DNA of 64,000 nucleotides from Pseudomonas sp. ATCC PTA-122608. GTDB taxonomy: Bacteria; Pseudomonadota; Gammaproteobacteria; Pseudomonadales; Pseudomonadaceae. Positions 40,275-48,025 of the stretch are shown piece after piece; the first letter of the stretch is position 1, and every line of letters begins with the position of its first letter. The notes beneath the pieces are model-generated. The model was not told where the DNA came from, did no database searches, and saw only the letters and a program-made list of their open reading frames with translations. The position numbers were made by a program, and so were the translations under genes. The DNA lies in NCBI RefSeq assembly GCF_001952855.1, contig NZ_LPNO01000011.1, positions 35,269 through 99,268 on the forward strand, in the 5' to 3' direction.

Positions 40275-41342
40275 ATGGCGCTTAATGACCAATCGACCCA
40301 GATTCGCCCCGGCGAAGAACTTGATGCCAGCCTCATCGATCCCTACCTCAAGGCCCATATCCCGGGCTTGAGTGGCAGCGTCAACATCAGCCAGTTCCCG
40401 GGTGGCGCCTCGAACCTGACGTACCTGCTGGAATACCCCGGCCAGGAATTCGTGCTGCGTCGCCCGCCCTTTGGCCACAAGGCCAAGTCCGCCCACGACA
40501 TGGGCCGCGAATACCGGATTCTCAACCAACTCAAGGACGGTTTCCCGTATTGTCCCAAAGCCTATGTGCACTGCACCGACGAGTCGGTGATCGGCGCCGA
40601 GTTCTACGTGATGGAGCGGGTCAACGGGATCATCCTGCGCTCTGACCTGCCGCCGGAACTGGGCCTGGACGCGGCGAAAACCGAAGCCTTGTGCAAAAGC
40701 TTTATCGACAAGTTCGTCGAGCTGCACCAGGTCGACTACACCGCCTGCGGCCTGGCCGACCTGGGCAAGCCTGAAGGTTATGTGGAGCGGCAGATTCGCG
40801 GCTGGAGCGACCGTTACGAAAAGGCCCTGACCCCTGACGCGCCGAGCTGGGAAGCCGTGCGTGCCTGGCTCAACGACAAGATGCCCGCCGACCACCCCAC
40901 CTCGAGCATCGTCCACAACGACTACCGCTTCGACAACGTGATCCTCGACCCGCATAACCCGATGCAGATCATCGGCGTGCTGGACTGGGAGCTGACCACC
41001 CTCGGCGACCCGCTGATGGACCTGGGCAACACCCTCGCCTACTGGATCGAAGCGGCCGACCCGGCGCCGGTGCAACTGATGCGCCGCCAGCCAAGCAACG
41101 CTCCCGGCATGCTCACCCGCCGCCAGTTCGTCGACTACTACGCCGAACGCTCCGGGATCCAGATCGACAATTTCGACTTCTACTACACCTACGGCCTGTT
41201 CCGCCTGGCCGGCATCGTGCAGCAGATCTACTACCGCTTCTTCCATGGCCAGACCCAGGACAAACGCTTTGCGCAGTTCATTCATATGAACAAGCTGCTG
41301 GAGCAGATGAGCCTGAACGTCATCAAACAGTCTTCCCTCTGA
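40275..41342 (+). CDS. Aminoglycoside phosphotransferase-fold protein (ACAD10/YcbJ type)
   Basis: A 355-residue protein of the APH kinase-like fold. Visible are the nucleotide-loop region FPGGASNLTYLLEYPGQEFVLRRPP, the catalytic loop IVHNDYRFDNVILD (about 214-227) and the metal motif GVLDWELTTLGDPLMDLGN. This subfamily usually accompanies acyl-CoA dehydrogenases and is thought to phosphorylate hydroxyacyl-CoA intermediates rather than drugs. An SDR dehydrogenase follows 19 bases later in the same operon, which fits a role in hydroxy-fatty-acid catabolism (inference). Confidence 0.9.
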   Translation: MALNDQSTQIRPGEELDASLIDPYLKAHIPGLSGSVNISQFPGGASNLTYLLEYPGQEFVLRRPPFGHKAKSAHDMGREYRILNQLKDGFPYCPKAYVHCTDESVIGAEFYVMERVNGIILRSDLPPELGLDAAKTEALCKSFIDKFVELHQVDYTACGLADLGKPEGYVERQIRGWSDRYEKALTPDAPSWEAVRAWLNDKMPADHPTSSIVHNDYRFDNVILDPHNPMQIIGVLDWELTTLGDPLMDLGNTLAYWIEAADPAPVQLMRRQPSNAPGMLTRRQFVDYYAERSGIQIDNFDFYYTYGLFRLAGIVQQIYYRFFHGQTQDKRFAQFIHMNKLLEQMSLNVIKQSSL

Positions 41343-41361
41343 CCCTCTTCAAGGAAAAACC

Positions 41362-42129
41362 ATGTCCAAGACTCAACTGTTCGACCTCGACGGCAAGATC
41401 GCTTTCGTTTCCGGCGCCAGCCGCGGTATCGGTGAAGCCATCGCCAAGTTGCTGGCCCAGCAAGGCGCCCACGTGATCGTGTCGAGCCGCAAGATCGACG
41501 GCTGCCAGCACGTGGCCGACGCGATTATCGCCGACGGCGGCAAGGCCACCGCCATCGCCTGCCATATCGGCGAAATGGAACAGATCACCAACGTGTTTGC
41601 CGCGATCCGCGAACAGTTCGGCCGCCTGGATATCCTGGTCAACAACGCCGCCACCAACCCGCAGTTCTGCAACGTGCTGGACACCGACCTGGGCGCGTTC
41701 CAGAAGACTGTCGACGTGAACATTCGTGGCTACTTCTTCATGTCGGTGGAAGCCGGCAAGCTGATGCGCGAGAACGGCGGTGGCAGCATCATCAACGTGG
41801 CGTCGATCAACGGGATTTCGCCGGGTGTGTTCCAGGGCATCTACTCGGTGACCAAGGCCGCCGTGATCAACATGACCAAAGTCTTCGCCAAGGAATGCGC
41901 ACCGTTCGGCATTCGTTGCAACGCGCTGCTGCCGGGCCTGACCGACACCAAGTTCGCCTCGGCGCTAGTGAAGAACGACTCGATCCTGAAAATGGCCCTG
42001 GCGCAGATTCCCCTCAAGCGTGTGGCCGACCCGAGCGAAATGGCCGGCGCGGTGCTGTACCTGGCCAGCGATGCGTCGAGCTACACCACCGGCGTTTCGC
42101 TGAATGTGGACGGCGGTTTCCTGTCCTGA
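41362..42129 (+). CDS. SDR family oxidoreductase
   Basis: NAD(P)-dependent short-chain dehydrogenase of 255 residues. The cofactor motif GASRGIGE is at about 18-25, NNAA at about 94-97, and the catalytic Ser-Tyr-Lys set in VASINGISPGVFQGIYSVTKAA. A typical C terminus ends VDGGFLS. It is the second gene of an operon with the phosphotransferase-like gene, 19 bases upstream. The substrate is unknown; a hydroxyacyl compound is plausible from context. Confidence 0.93.
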   Translation: MSKTQLFDLDGKIAFVSGASRGIGEAIAKLLAQQGAHVIVSSRKIDGCQHVADAIIADGGKATAIACHIGEMEQITNVFAAIREQFGRLDILVNNAATNPQFCNVLDTDLGAFQKTVDVNIRGYFFMSVEAGKLMRENGGGSIINVASINGISPGVFQGIYSVTKAAVINMTKVFAKECAPFGIRCNALLPGLTDTKFASALVKNDSILKMALAQIPLKRVADPSEMAGAVLYLASDASSYTTGVSLNVDGGFLS

Positions 42130-42188
42130 TTCGGCTGGCGGGTGACTTGCGGTAATCTTGCGGGTGATTGCTTGCCTCTGGATGAACC

Positions 42189-43622
42189 ATGGAACTGCAC
42201 GTCGTTATCAAGGGCCGCAAGGACCTGGCCGAACAGCTTTACCAGCAACTGCGCACGGCCATTGAGTCGGGACAACTGGTGGCCGGGTCGCAATTGCCTC
42301 CCAGCCGCTTGCTGGCCCTGCAACTGGGCGTGTCGCGCAAGACGGTCTCAGACACCTACGCGGCGCTGACCTACGAAGGGTTGTTGGTCGGCAGGATCGG
42401 CCGTGGCACGTTCGTCAACGCCTGGGCCACGCGCCGCGAACACCTGCAAAGTGCCGCCGACCTCGCCTGCGCCGCCAACCTGGCCAAGTGGCAGGCCCTT
42501 CCCGCTCCCATGGGCCACCCCAGCCGTGAGACCCGCCCGAGCCGGGACTTTATCGGCGGCGCCACGGCCCGCAGCCAGTTCCCCCAGGATGAATGGCGGC
42601 GCTGCACCCTCGATGCCTTGCGTCGTATCTCACAGGACAGCGGCTTCTACAGCCGGCCTGAAGGTTTGCCGGCCCTGCGCAGTGCAATCGCCGGGCATAT
42701 CGCGTTTTCCCGTGGGGTCAGGTGCAGCGAAGACGACATCGTAGTCACCAACGGCGCCCAGCAGGCGCTCGACCTGATCGCCCGCGTGGTGCTGGAGCCG
42801 GGCAGCGTCGTCGCCATGGAAGACCCCGGCTACCCCCCGGTGCGACTGATGTTCGACGCCATGGGGGCGACCGTGGTGGGCGTGCCGGTGGACGAGCACG
42901 GCCTGCGGGTCGACTTGATTCCCGACGGCACGCGGCTGATCTACGTGACGCCGTCCCATCAGTTCCCCCTGGGCATGCCCATGAGCGTGCTGCGCCGTGA
43001 AGCGTTGCTGGCACGTGCGCTGGCGCTGGGCGCCATCGTGATCGAGGATGACTACGACAGCGAATTCCGCTACGAGGGCCGCCCCACCGATTCCCTGCAA
43101 AGCATGGACACCCGCGGTGTGGTCGCCTATGTCGGGACCTTCTCGAAAACCCTCCTGCCGGAGTTGCGCCTGGGCTACACGGTGTTACCGCCGGCGATTT
43201 TTGGCGCGGTGCTCAAGGCCAAGCAACTCACCGACCAGCACAGCTCCACCCTGCCGCAATGGGCCCTGGCCAAGTTCATCAGCGAAGGCTACCTGCTCAA
43301 GCACATTCGGCGCTGCCATGGGGTGTATGCCGGGCGCCGGGAACGGATTCTGCAGCGCCTGGCGGGGGACCTCTCGCCGTGGTTCGAAGTGGTGCCCACC
43401 GTGGCCGGGTTCCATCTGGCCGCACTGTGCAAGGTGCCGGTGAATATCCCGCAGCTCACCCGACTGGCACGGGAGGCGGACGTGGGGCTCTATCCGCTGA
43501 GCGTGTTTTTTCACGACACACCGGTACGCGAGGGGCTGAAGATCGGGTTTGGCGCGATCGAAACCCTGGACATCGACCCGGCGCTGGACGTGGTGCGGGA
43601 CATCCTGCAACAGATTGGCTGA
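42189..43622 (+). CDS. MocR-type regulator (GntR HTH fused to aminotransferase domain)
   Basis: A 477-residue fusion. The N-terminal GntR winged helix (about 8-75, LAEQLYQQLRTAIESGQLVAGSQLPPSRLLA) precedes a fold-type I aminotransferase domain, with NGAQQALDLIARVVL, EDDYDSEFRYEGRP and the PLP-binding lysine in VGTFSKTLLPELRLGY. MocR proteins sense PLP or amino acids and usually control neighbouring genes. The targets here could be the upstream SDR pair or the downstream cupin, 84 bases away. Confidence 0.93.
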   Translation: MELHVVIKGRKDLAEQLYQQLRTAIESGQLVAGSQLPPSRLLALQLGVSRKTVSDTYAALTYEGLLVGRIGRGTFVNAWATRREHLQSAADLACAANLAKWQALPAPMGHPSRETRPSRDFIGGATARSQFPQDEWRRCTLDALRRISQDSGFYSRPEGLPALRSAIAGHIAFSRGVRCSEDDIVVTNGAQQALDLIARVVLEPGSVVAMEDPGYPPVRLMFDAMGATVVGVPVDEHGLRVDLIPDGTRLIYVTPSHQFPLGMPMSVLRREALLARALALGAIVIEDDYDSEFRYEGRPTDSLQSMDTRGVVAYVGTFSKTLLPELRLGYTVLPPAIFGAVLKAKQLTDQHSSTLPQWALAKFISEGYLLKHIRRCHGVYAGRRERILQRLAGDLSPWFEVVPTVAGFHLAALCKVPVNIPQLTRLAREADVGLYPLSVFFHDTPVREGLKIGFGAIETLDIDPALDVVRDILQQIG

Positions 43623-43706
43623 GGGAATTTCCGCCGGATTGGCTATTGGTCAAATCCGGATCGGGGCCTAGGGTGAACGGGTCTCGACTCACTCGGAAGC
43701 CTCACC

Positions 43707-44108
43707 ATGAAAGTACTGCTCGGCACCACCCTGCTGCTGGCCTCGTTAAGCGCCTTTGCCCACGACCCGGTATACAACCAGGAAAAGATCAACGTCTTGC
43801 AGGAACACGCCCTGACCAACGTCCCCGGCAAGAAAACCGTGATGCTCACCGTGGACTACGCCCCGGGCCAGGCGACCGTGCCCCACAGCCACACCGGCAC
43901 TGCCGTGGCCTACGTGCTGGAGGGTGAAATCACCTCGCGGGTCAACGATGAGAAGGCGATCACCTACAAGGTCGGCCAATCGTTCTACGAACCGGCTGGC
44001 TCGCGGCACTTTGAATCGAGCAATGCCAGCCAGACCCAACCGGCGAAATTGCTGGTGGTGATGGTGATGGACGACAAGGCCGACGTACTCACACCGCTGC
44101 CACACTAA
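43707..44108 (+). CDS. Exported cupin-domain protein
   Basis: A 133-residue protein with a signal peptide (about 1-18, MKVLLGTTLLLASLSAFA) and a single cupin domain. The metal-site histidines are in VPHSHTGTAVAYVLEGE and the later H of GSRHFESS. It is predicted periplasmic. The substrate is unknown. It follows the MocR gene in the same direction, and its stop overlaps that of the convergent tag gene by a few bases. Confidence 0.88.
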   Translation: MKVLLGTTLLLASLSAFAHDPVYNQEKINVLQEHALTNVPGKKTVMLTVDYAPGQATVPHSHTGTAVAYVLEGEITSRVNDEKAITYKVGQSFYEPAGSRHFESSNASQTQPAKLLVVMVMDDKADVLTPLPH

Positions 44109-44734
44109 GGCCGTTTGAATTGCCGGCGCCGATCTTCGATCTGCTGCCGGCAGATACAGCCTTCAAGGTGGTCGTTGACCATGCCCATCGCCTGCATGAA
44201 CGCATACATCGTGGTCGGCCCCACGTAGCTCCAGCCGCGCTTTTTCAGGGCCTGGAACAAGCGCGTTGAAGCGGCTGAAGTCGGGTTGGCCGTCCAGTAC
44301 GCCAGGTCGACCTGCGCCGGGCGCTCGTCGGCGGGCGGCTCAAATGACCACAACCACGCCGCCAGCGAACCGGTCTCATCCACCAGCTCACAAGCGCGCC
44401 GGGCGTTGTTGATGGTGGACACGATCTTGGCGCGATTGCGCACGATACCCGGGTCGGCCATCAGCCGCTCGATATCCTGCTCGGTGTACTGCGCCACCCG
44501 GCGAAAATCAAAGCCCTCGAACGCCCGTCGAAACGCCTCGCGCTTGCGCAGGATGGTGATCCACGCCATGCCCGCCTGAAAACCCTCCAGGCAAATCTTC
44601 TCGTAAAGCGCAATGTCATCAGCCACCGGCACGCCCCATTCGTGGTCGTGGTAATCCGGGTATTCCACTGCGGCCATGCGCCATGTACAGCGCGTCAGGC
44701 CATTCTCATCCGTCGTCAGTCCCGGAATATCCAT
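44105..44734 (-). CDS. tag: DNA-3-methyladenine glycosylase I
   Basis: Removes 3-methyladenine from alkylated DNA. The 209-residue product shows the Tag family blocks RCTW near the N terminus, YHDHEWGVP (about 28-36), the helix-hairpin-helix region near IERLMADPGIVRNRAKI, and the C-terminal zinc ligands H189 and C193 in DHLEGCICR. Slightly longer than the E. coli enzyme (187 residues) because of both termini. It is convergent with the cupin gene. Confidence 0.95.
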   Translation of the reverse strand: MDIPGLTTDENGLTRCTWRMAAVEYPDYHDHEWGVPVADDIALYEKICLEGFQAGMAWITILRKREAFRRAFEGFDFRRVAQYTEQDIERLMADPGIVRNRAKIVSTINNARRACELVDETGSLAAWLWSFEPPADERPAQVDLAYWTANPTSAASTRLFQALKKRGWSYVGPTTMYAFMQAMGMVNDHLEGCICRQQIEDRRRQFKRP

Positions 44735-44821
44735 AGCTCACCTGTTTGGCCAAGCTGCGGATGATAAGCGAAAAAAAATTCCCGCCGCCAACCGCTCAAG
44801 CACAGACCTTACATACCCACT

Positions 44822-44830
44822 GGTCAGACC
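44822..44830. promoter_or_regulatory. Operator-like site 1 (GGTCAGACC)
   Basis: TGGTCAGACCG fits the GntR/FadR-type pattern nGTnnnACn. It lies upstream of the putative -35 box of the symporter gene (TTGCGA at 44858-44863, TAGACT at 44882-44887). Confidence 0.6.
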
Positions 44831-44907
44831 GGGACCGGCCATCCACGTAATATTTACTTGCGACTTGAAAAAATCCGAGCGTAGACTGGCCCCGCACTGG
44901 ACATACC

Positions 44908-44916
44908 GGTCAGACC
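44908..44916. promoter_or_regulatory. Operator-like site 2 (GGTCAGACC)
   Basis: CGGTCAGACCA repeats the nine central bases of site 1 exactly, 86 bases downstream and just after the expected transcription start (about 44894). Two identical sites flanking one promoter suggest a regulator acting by looping. Confidence 0.6.
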
Positions 44917-44966
44917 ACAACAATTAAGCCCTGGACCCACCAGGGCACCGAATAGAGATCCTCCCC

Positions 44967-46277
44967 ATGCTCAGATGGTGCTCGCGTTCGATTTTCCTGC
45001 AAGTCGTGATTGGCCTGATCATCGGCATAATCTGCGGCCTCGCCCTTCCCGAATTTTCCTCGCAACTCAAACCCCTGGGTGACGGCTTTATCAAGCTGAT
45101 CAAAATGCTGATTGGCCTGATCGTATTCTGCGTGGTGGTCAGCGGTATTTCCGGCGCCGGCGACTTGAAGAAAGTCGGACGCATCGGCCTCAAGTCGGTG
45201 ATCTACTTCGAAGCATTGACCACCGTGGCCCTGGTGATCGGCCTGATCATGGCGTTCAGCACCGGGATCGGCACTGGCGCCAATATCCACCTGGAACAAC
45301 TGTCGTCCGCCGGCCTGAATGAACTGGCCGACAAAGGCCAGCACATCAAGGGCACCAGCCAATTCCTGATGGACCTGATCCCCAACTCGGTGATCGGCGC
45401 CTTCGCTGACAACAACGTGCTGCAAGTGCTGTTGTTCTCGGTGCTGTTCGGCAGCGCGCTGAACCTGGTGGGCGAAGCTGCCTCCGGCATCTCGCGGTTG
45501 ATCAACGAACTGAGCCACGTGATCTTCCGCATCATGGGCATGATCGTGCGCCTGGCGCCCATCGGCGTGTTCGGCGCCATCGCCTTCACCACCAGTACTT
45601 ATGGCCTGGATTCCCTGCAACACCTGGGCAGCCTGGTGGGCCTGTTCTACCTCACCTGCTTCCTGTTCGTCGCGGTGATTCTCGGCCTGGTGATGCGCCT
45701 GTCGGGCCTGCGGATGCTGCCGCTGCTCAAGTACCTGCGGGAAGAGCTGTTGATAGTGATGGGCACCGCCTCCTCCGACGCAGTGCTGCCCCAAATCATG
45801 CGTAAACTGGAGCACCTCGGGATTGGCAGCTCCACCGTGGGCCTGGTGATTCCGACCGGGTACTCGTTCAACCTCGACGGTTTTTCGATCTACCTGACCC
45901 TCGCCATCGTGTTTATCGCCAACGCCACCGGCACACCGCTGTCGATGACCGACCTGCTGACCATCCTGCTGGTGTCGCTGATCACCTCCAAGGGCGCCCA
46001 CGGGATACCGGGCTCGGCACTGGTGATTCTGGCGGCCACACTCACGGCCATTCCAGCGATTCCGGTGGTGGGCCTGGTGCTGGTGTTGGCGGTGGACTGG
46101 TTCATGGGCATTGGCCGGGCGCTGACCAACCTGATCGGCAACTGCGTCGCCACCGTGGCCATCGCCCGATGGGAAAAAGACATCGATATCCAGCGCGCCA
46201 ACAAGGTGCTGGACGGGCAACAAGGGTATGCATTCCAGGCCAAGAAGCCGGTCTTGCCTGCCCACCAAGAGTTCTGA
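44967..46277 (+). CDS. Dicarboxylate/amino acid:cation symporter (DctA/GltP family)
   Basis: Inner-membrane symporter of 436 residues, with about eight helices plus re-entrant loops. The serine-rich loop is seen as MGTASSDAVLP (about 268-278) and the substrate region as STVGLVIPTGYSFNLDGFSIYLTLA, as in DctA. It imports C4-dicarboxylates or acidic amino acids. The first ATG is used; the ribosome site is weak (GAGATCC). A GntR regulator follows after a REPIN, and operator-like sites precede the promoter, so induction by its substrate through that regulator is likely. Confidence 0.92.
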   Translation: MLRWCSRSIFLQVVIGLIIGIICGLALPEFSSQLKPLGDGFIKLIKMLIGLIVFCVVVSGISGAGDLKKVGRIGLKSVIYFEALTTVALVIGLIMAFSTGIGTGANIHLEQLSSAGLNELADKGQHIKGTSQFLMDLIPNSVIGAFADNNVLQVLLFSVLFGSALNLVGEAASGISRLINELSHVIFRIMGMIVRLAPIGVFGAIAFTTSTYGLDSLQHLGSLVGLFYLTCFLFVAVILGLVMRLSGLRMLPLLKYLREELLIVMGTASSDAVLPQIMRKLEHLGIGSSTVGLVIPTGYSFNLDGFSIYLTLAIVFIANATGTPLSMTDLLTILLVSLITSKGAHGIPGSALVILAATLTAIPAIPVVGLVLVLAVDWFMGIGRALTNLIGNCVATVAIARWEKDIDIQRANKVLDGQQGYAFQAKKPVLPAHQEF

Positions 46278-46295
46278 TGAGACTGACTCATCCCC

Positions 46296-46390
46296 TGTGG
46301 CGAGGGAGCTTGCTCCCGCTGGACTGCGCAGCAGGCCCATTTTTTGGGGCCGCTTCGCGCCCCAGCGGGAGCAAGCTCTCTCGCCACACA
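46296..46390. repeat. REPIN (GTGGCGAGGGAGCTTGCTCCC class), copy 1
   Basis: Arm TGTGGCGAGGGAGCTTGCTC at the left and an inverted GAGCAAGCTCTCTCGCCACA at the right, with CGCAGCAGGCCC and GGGGCCGCTTCGCG in the centre. It lies between the symporter gene and the GntR gene of the same direction. Confidence 0.88.
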
Positions 46391-46422
46391 AAGCAGACAG
46401 TCCAATTTAAAGGGAGCCACAC

Positions 46423-47127
46423 GTGATCACCTCGTCAACCGTAGTCAATTCAGTGGTAGAAAAACTGCGCGCCGCCCTGGCGAGGGGTCAGTGGCGGCGC
46501 GGCGAGATGCTGCCCGGCCAGCGTGAACTGGCCGAGCAAATGGGCATCAGCCGCCCAAGCCTGCGCGAAGCGGTGATCGTGCTCGAAACCCTCGGCCTGG
46601 TGCGTTCCATGCCCGGCAAGGGCGTGGTGGTGCTGGAAACCACCCTCAGCGAATCCCAGGCCCAGGACAGCGGCGTGGCCGACGCCAGCCTCGAAGACAT
46701 CCTGCAACTGCGCTACACCCTCGAGCCGTTTATCGTAGGTTTAGTGGCGCAATCCATCAGCAGCAAGGAAGTCGGGCAACTGCGCCTGACCCTGATGGAC
46801 ATGCGCGAAGCCCTCGACGCCGGCGACAGCGAAGCCGGGATGAACGCCTACATCGCGTTCCACGAAGAACTGTTCGCCCTGACCTCCAACCCGATCTTCC
46901 AGAACGTGGTGCAACAGACCAGCAATGCCCTCAAGCAAAGCGCCCAGGTGCTGCGCAACTCCCCCGAACACCTCGCGGAACGCTTGCAGGAAAACGACGC
47001 CGTGGTGCGGGCGATCCGCAACAAAAACAGCGCCCTGGCCAGCGCCGAAATGCGCCGGCATATCCTGCAGGAAGGCTTGCGCATGGGCATTCGCTTGAAC
47101 ATCCCGGATGACCATCTGGGTAGCTGA
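46423..47127 (+). CDS. GntR/FadR family regulator, FCD type
   Basis: A 234-residue regulator: winged helix at about 8-75 (LPGQRELAEQMGISRPSLREAVIVLETLGLV) and an all-helical FCD ligand domain at about 90-220 with metal/ligand histidines (HEELF, RHILQE). The start is GTG at 46423, preceded by AAAGGGAG. It probably controls the symporter upstream through the two GGTCAGACC sites and binds an organic acid. A second GntR gene follows 17 bases later. Confidence 0.9.
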   Translation: MITSSTVVNSVVEKLRAALARGQWRRGEMLPGQRELAEQMGISRPSLREAVIVLETLGLVRSMPGKGVVVLETTLSESQAQDSGVADASLEDILQLRYTLEPFIVGLVAQSISSKEVGQLRLTLMDMREALDAGDSEAGMNAYIAFHEELFALTSNPIFQNVVQQTSNALKQSAQVLRNSPEHLAERLQENDAVVRAIRNKNSALASAEMRRHILQEGLRMGIRLNIPDDHLGS

Positions 47128-47144
47128 CTTCCAGGAGACCGCGC

Positions 47145-47831
47145 ATGACCGCTCACGCCCTGCACACCCCTTTCCCCTTTACGCCGTTGCGCCTGGTGGG
47201 CAAGCCGAAACTCTCGGTGGACGACATCTACCCGGCACTGTTTGACGCCATTCTCGAGCAACGCATCGCCCCCGCCAGCCGTTTTACCGAGGAGAGCCTC
47301 GGGCAGAGTTTTGGCGTCAGCCGCAGCGTGATTCGCCGAGTGCTGGCGCGGCTGTCGCACCAGCAAGTGATCATCCTGCGGCCCAACCACCGGGCCCAGG
47401 TGGCGGCACCCGATGCCCAACAAACCCGGCAGATTCTCGAGGCCCGGCGCCTGACGGAAATCACCGTGGTGCAGTTGGCGTGTGCCAATGCGGAGCCAGC
47501 GCAGGTACGACAGTTGCGTGAGTTGATTGCGCGGGAGCGGGAATGCATCGAGCGCGACCAACGCGGGCCAGCGATTCGGCTTTCCGGGGAGTTTCACCTG
47601 CAACTGGCGGCGATAGCGGGTAACGCGCCGTTGGCGCAGTTTCTCAACAGCCTGGTGCCGTTGACCTCGTTGGCGATTGCGCAATTTGAGGCCAAGGCCT
47701 GCACGTATTGCGCGTGGCAGGAGCACAGGGCGATTGTGGATGCGGTGGAGCAAGGCGATGCCGGTACAGCCGTCACCTTGATGACCCACCATCTGGATCA
47801 TCTGGAAGCCAAGCTGCTACGTAGCAATTGA
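47145..47831 (+). CDS. GntR family regulator, FCD type (second)
   Basis: A 228-residue regulator with a less typical winged helix (IYPALFDAILEQRIAPASRFTEESLGQSFGVSRSVIRRVLARL, about 28-70) and an FCD domain with GEFHLQLAAIAGN and HLDHLEAKLL. This arrangement resembles regulators of purine or pyrimidine catabolism more than FadR. It starts 17 bases after the first GntR gene, and an AGGAG ribosome site is visible. A REPIN follows its stop. Confidence 0.88.
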   Translation: MTAHALHTPFPFTPLRLVGKPKLSVDDIYPALFDAILEQRIAPASRFTEESLGQSFGVSRSVIRRVLARLSHQQVIILRPNHRAQVAAPDAQQTRQILEARRLTEITVVQLACANAEPAQVRQLRELIARERECIERDQRGPAIRLSGEFHLQLAAIAGNAPLAQFLNSLVPLTSLAIAQFEAKACTYCAWQEHRAIVDAVEQGDAGTAVTLMTHHLDHLEAKLLRSN

Positions 47832-47845
47832 TCATACTGCTTTAC

Positions 47846-47939
47846 CTGTGGCGAGGGAGCTTGCTCCCGCTGGGGCGCGCAGCGTCCCCAAAAACGGGAC
47901 TGCTGCGCAGCCCAACGGGAGCAAGCTCCCTCGCCACAA
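47846..47939. repeat. REPIN (GTGGCGAGGGAGCTTGCTCCC class), copy 2
   Basis: Complete palindrome from CTGTGGCGAGGGAGCTTGCT to CAAGCTCCCTCGCCACA, with GCGCGCAGCGTCCCC/GCTGCGCAG in the centre. It lies between convergent genes, just before the gdhB terminator. Confidence 0.9.
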
Positions 47940-47967
47940 GTTGAGAAAACACCCGATAATCAAACAC

Positions 47968-48004
47968 AAAAAAGCCCGGCATCTTTCGATACCGGGCTTT
48001 TTGT
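47968..48004 (-). terminator. Intrinsic terminator of the glutamate dehydrogenase gene
   Basis: AAAAAAGCCCGG and CCGGGCTTTTTG form a strong stem, extended by inner pairs TAT/ATC around the TCGAAAG region. It lies 22 bases after the gene stop on the minus strand and has a T run in both directions. Confidence 0.9.
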
Positions 48005-48025
48005 TTTAACGCTCAGTCAGACCCG

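Noticed and set aside
40275..41342. Aminoglycoside resistance kinase
   Set aside because: Although the fold is that of aminoglycoside phosphotransferases, the sequence matches the acyl-CoA-dehydrogenase-associated subfamily and it sits in an operon with an SDR enzyme, so a resistance role is unlikely.
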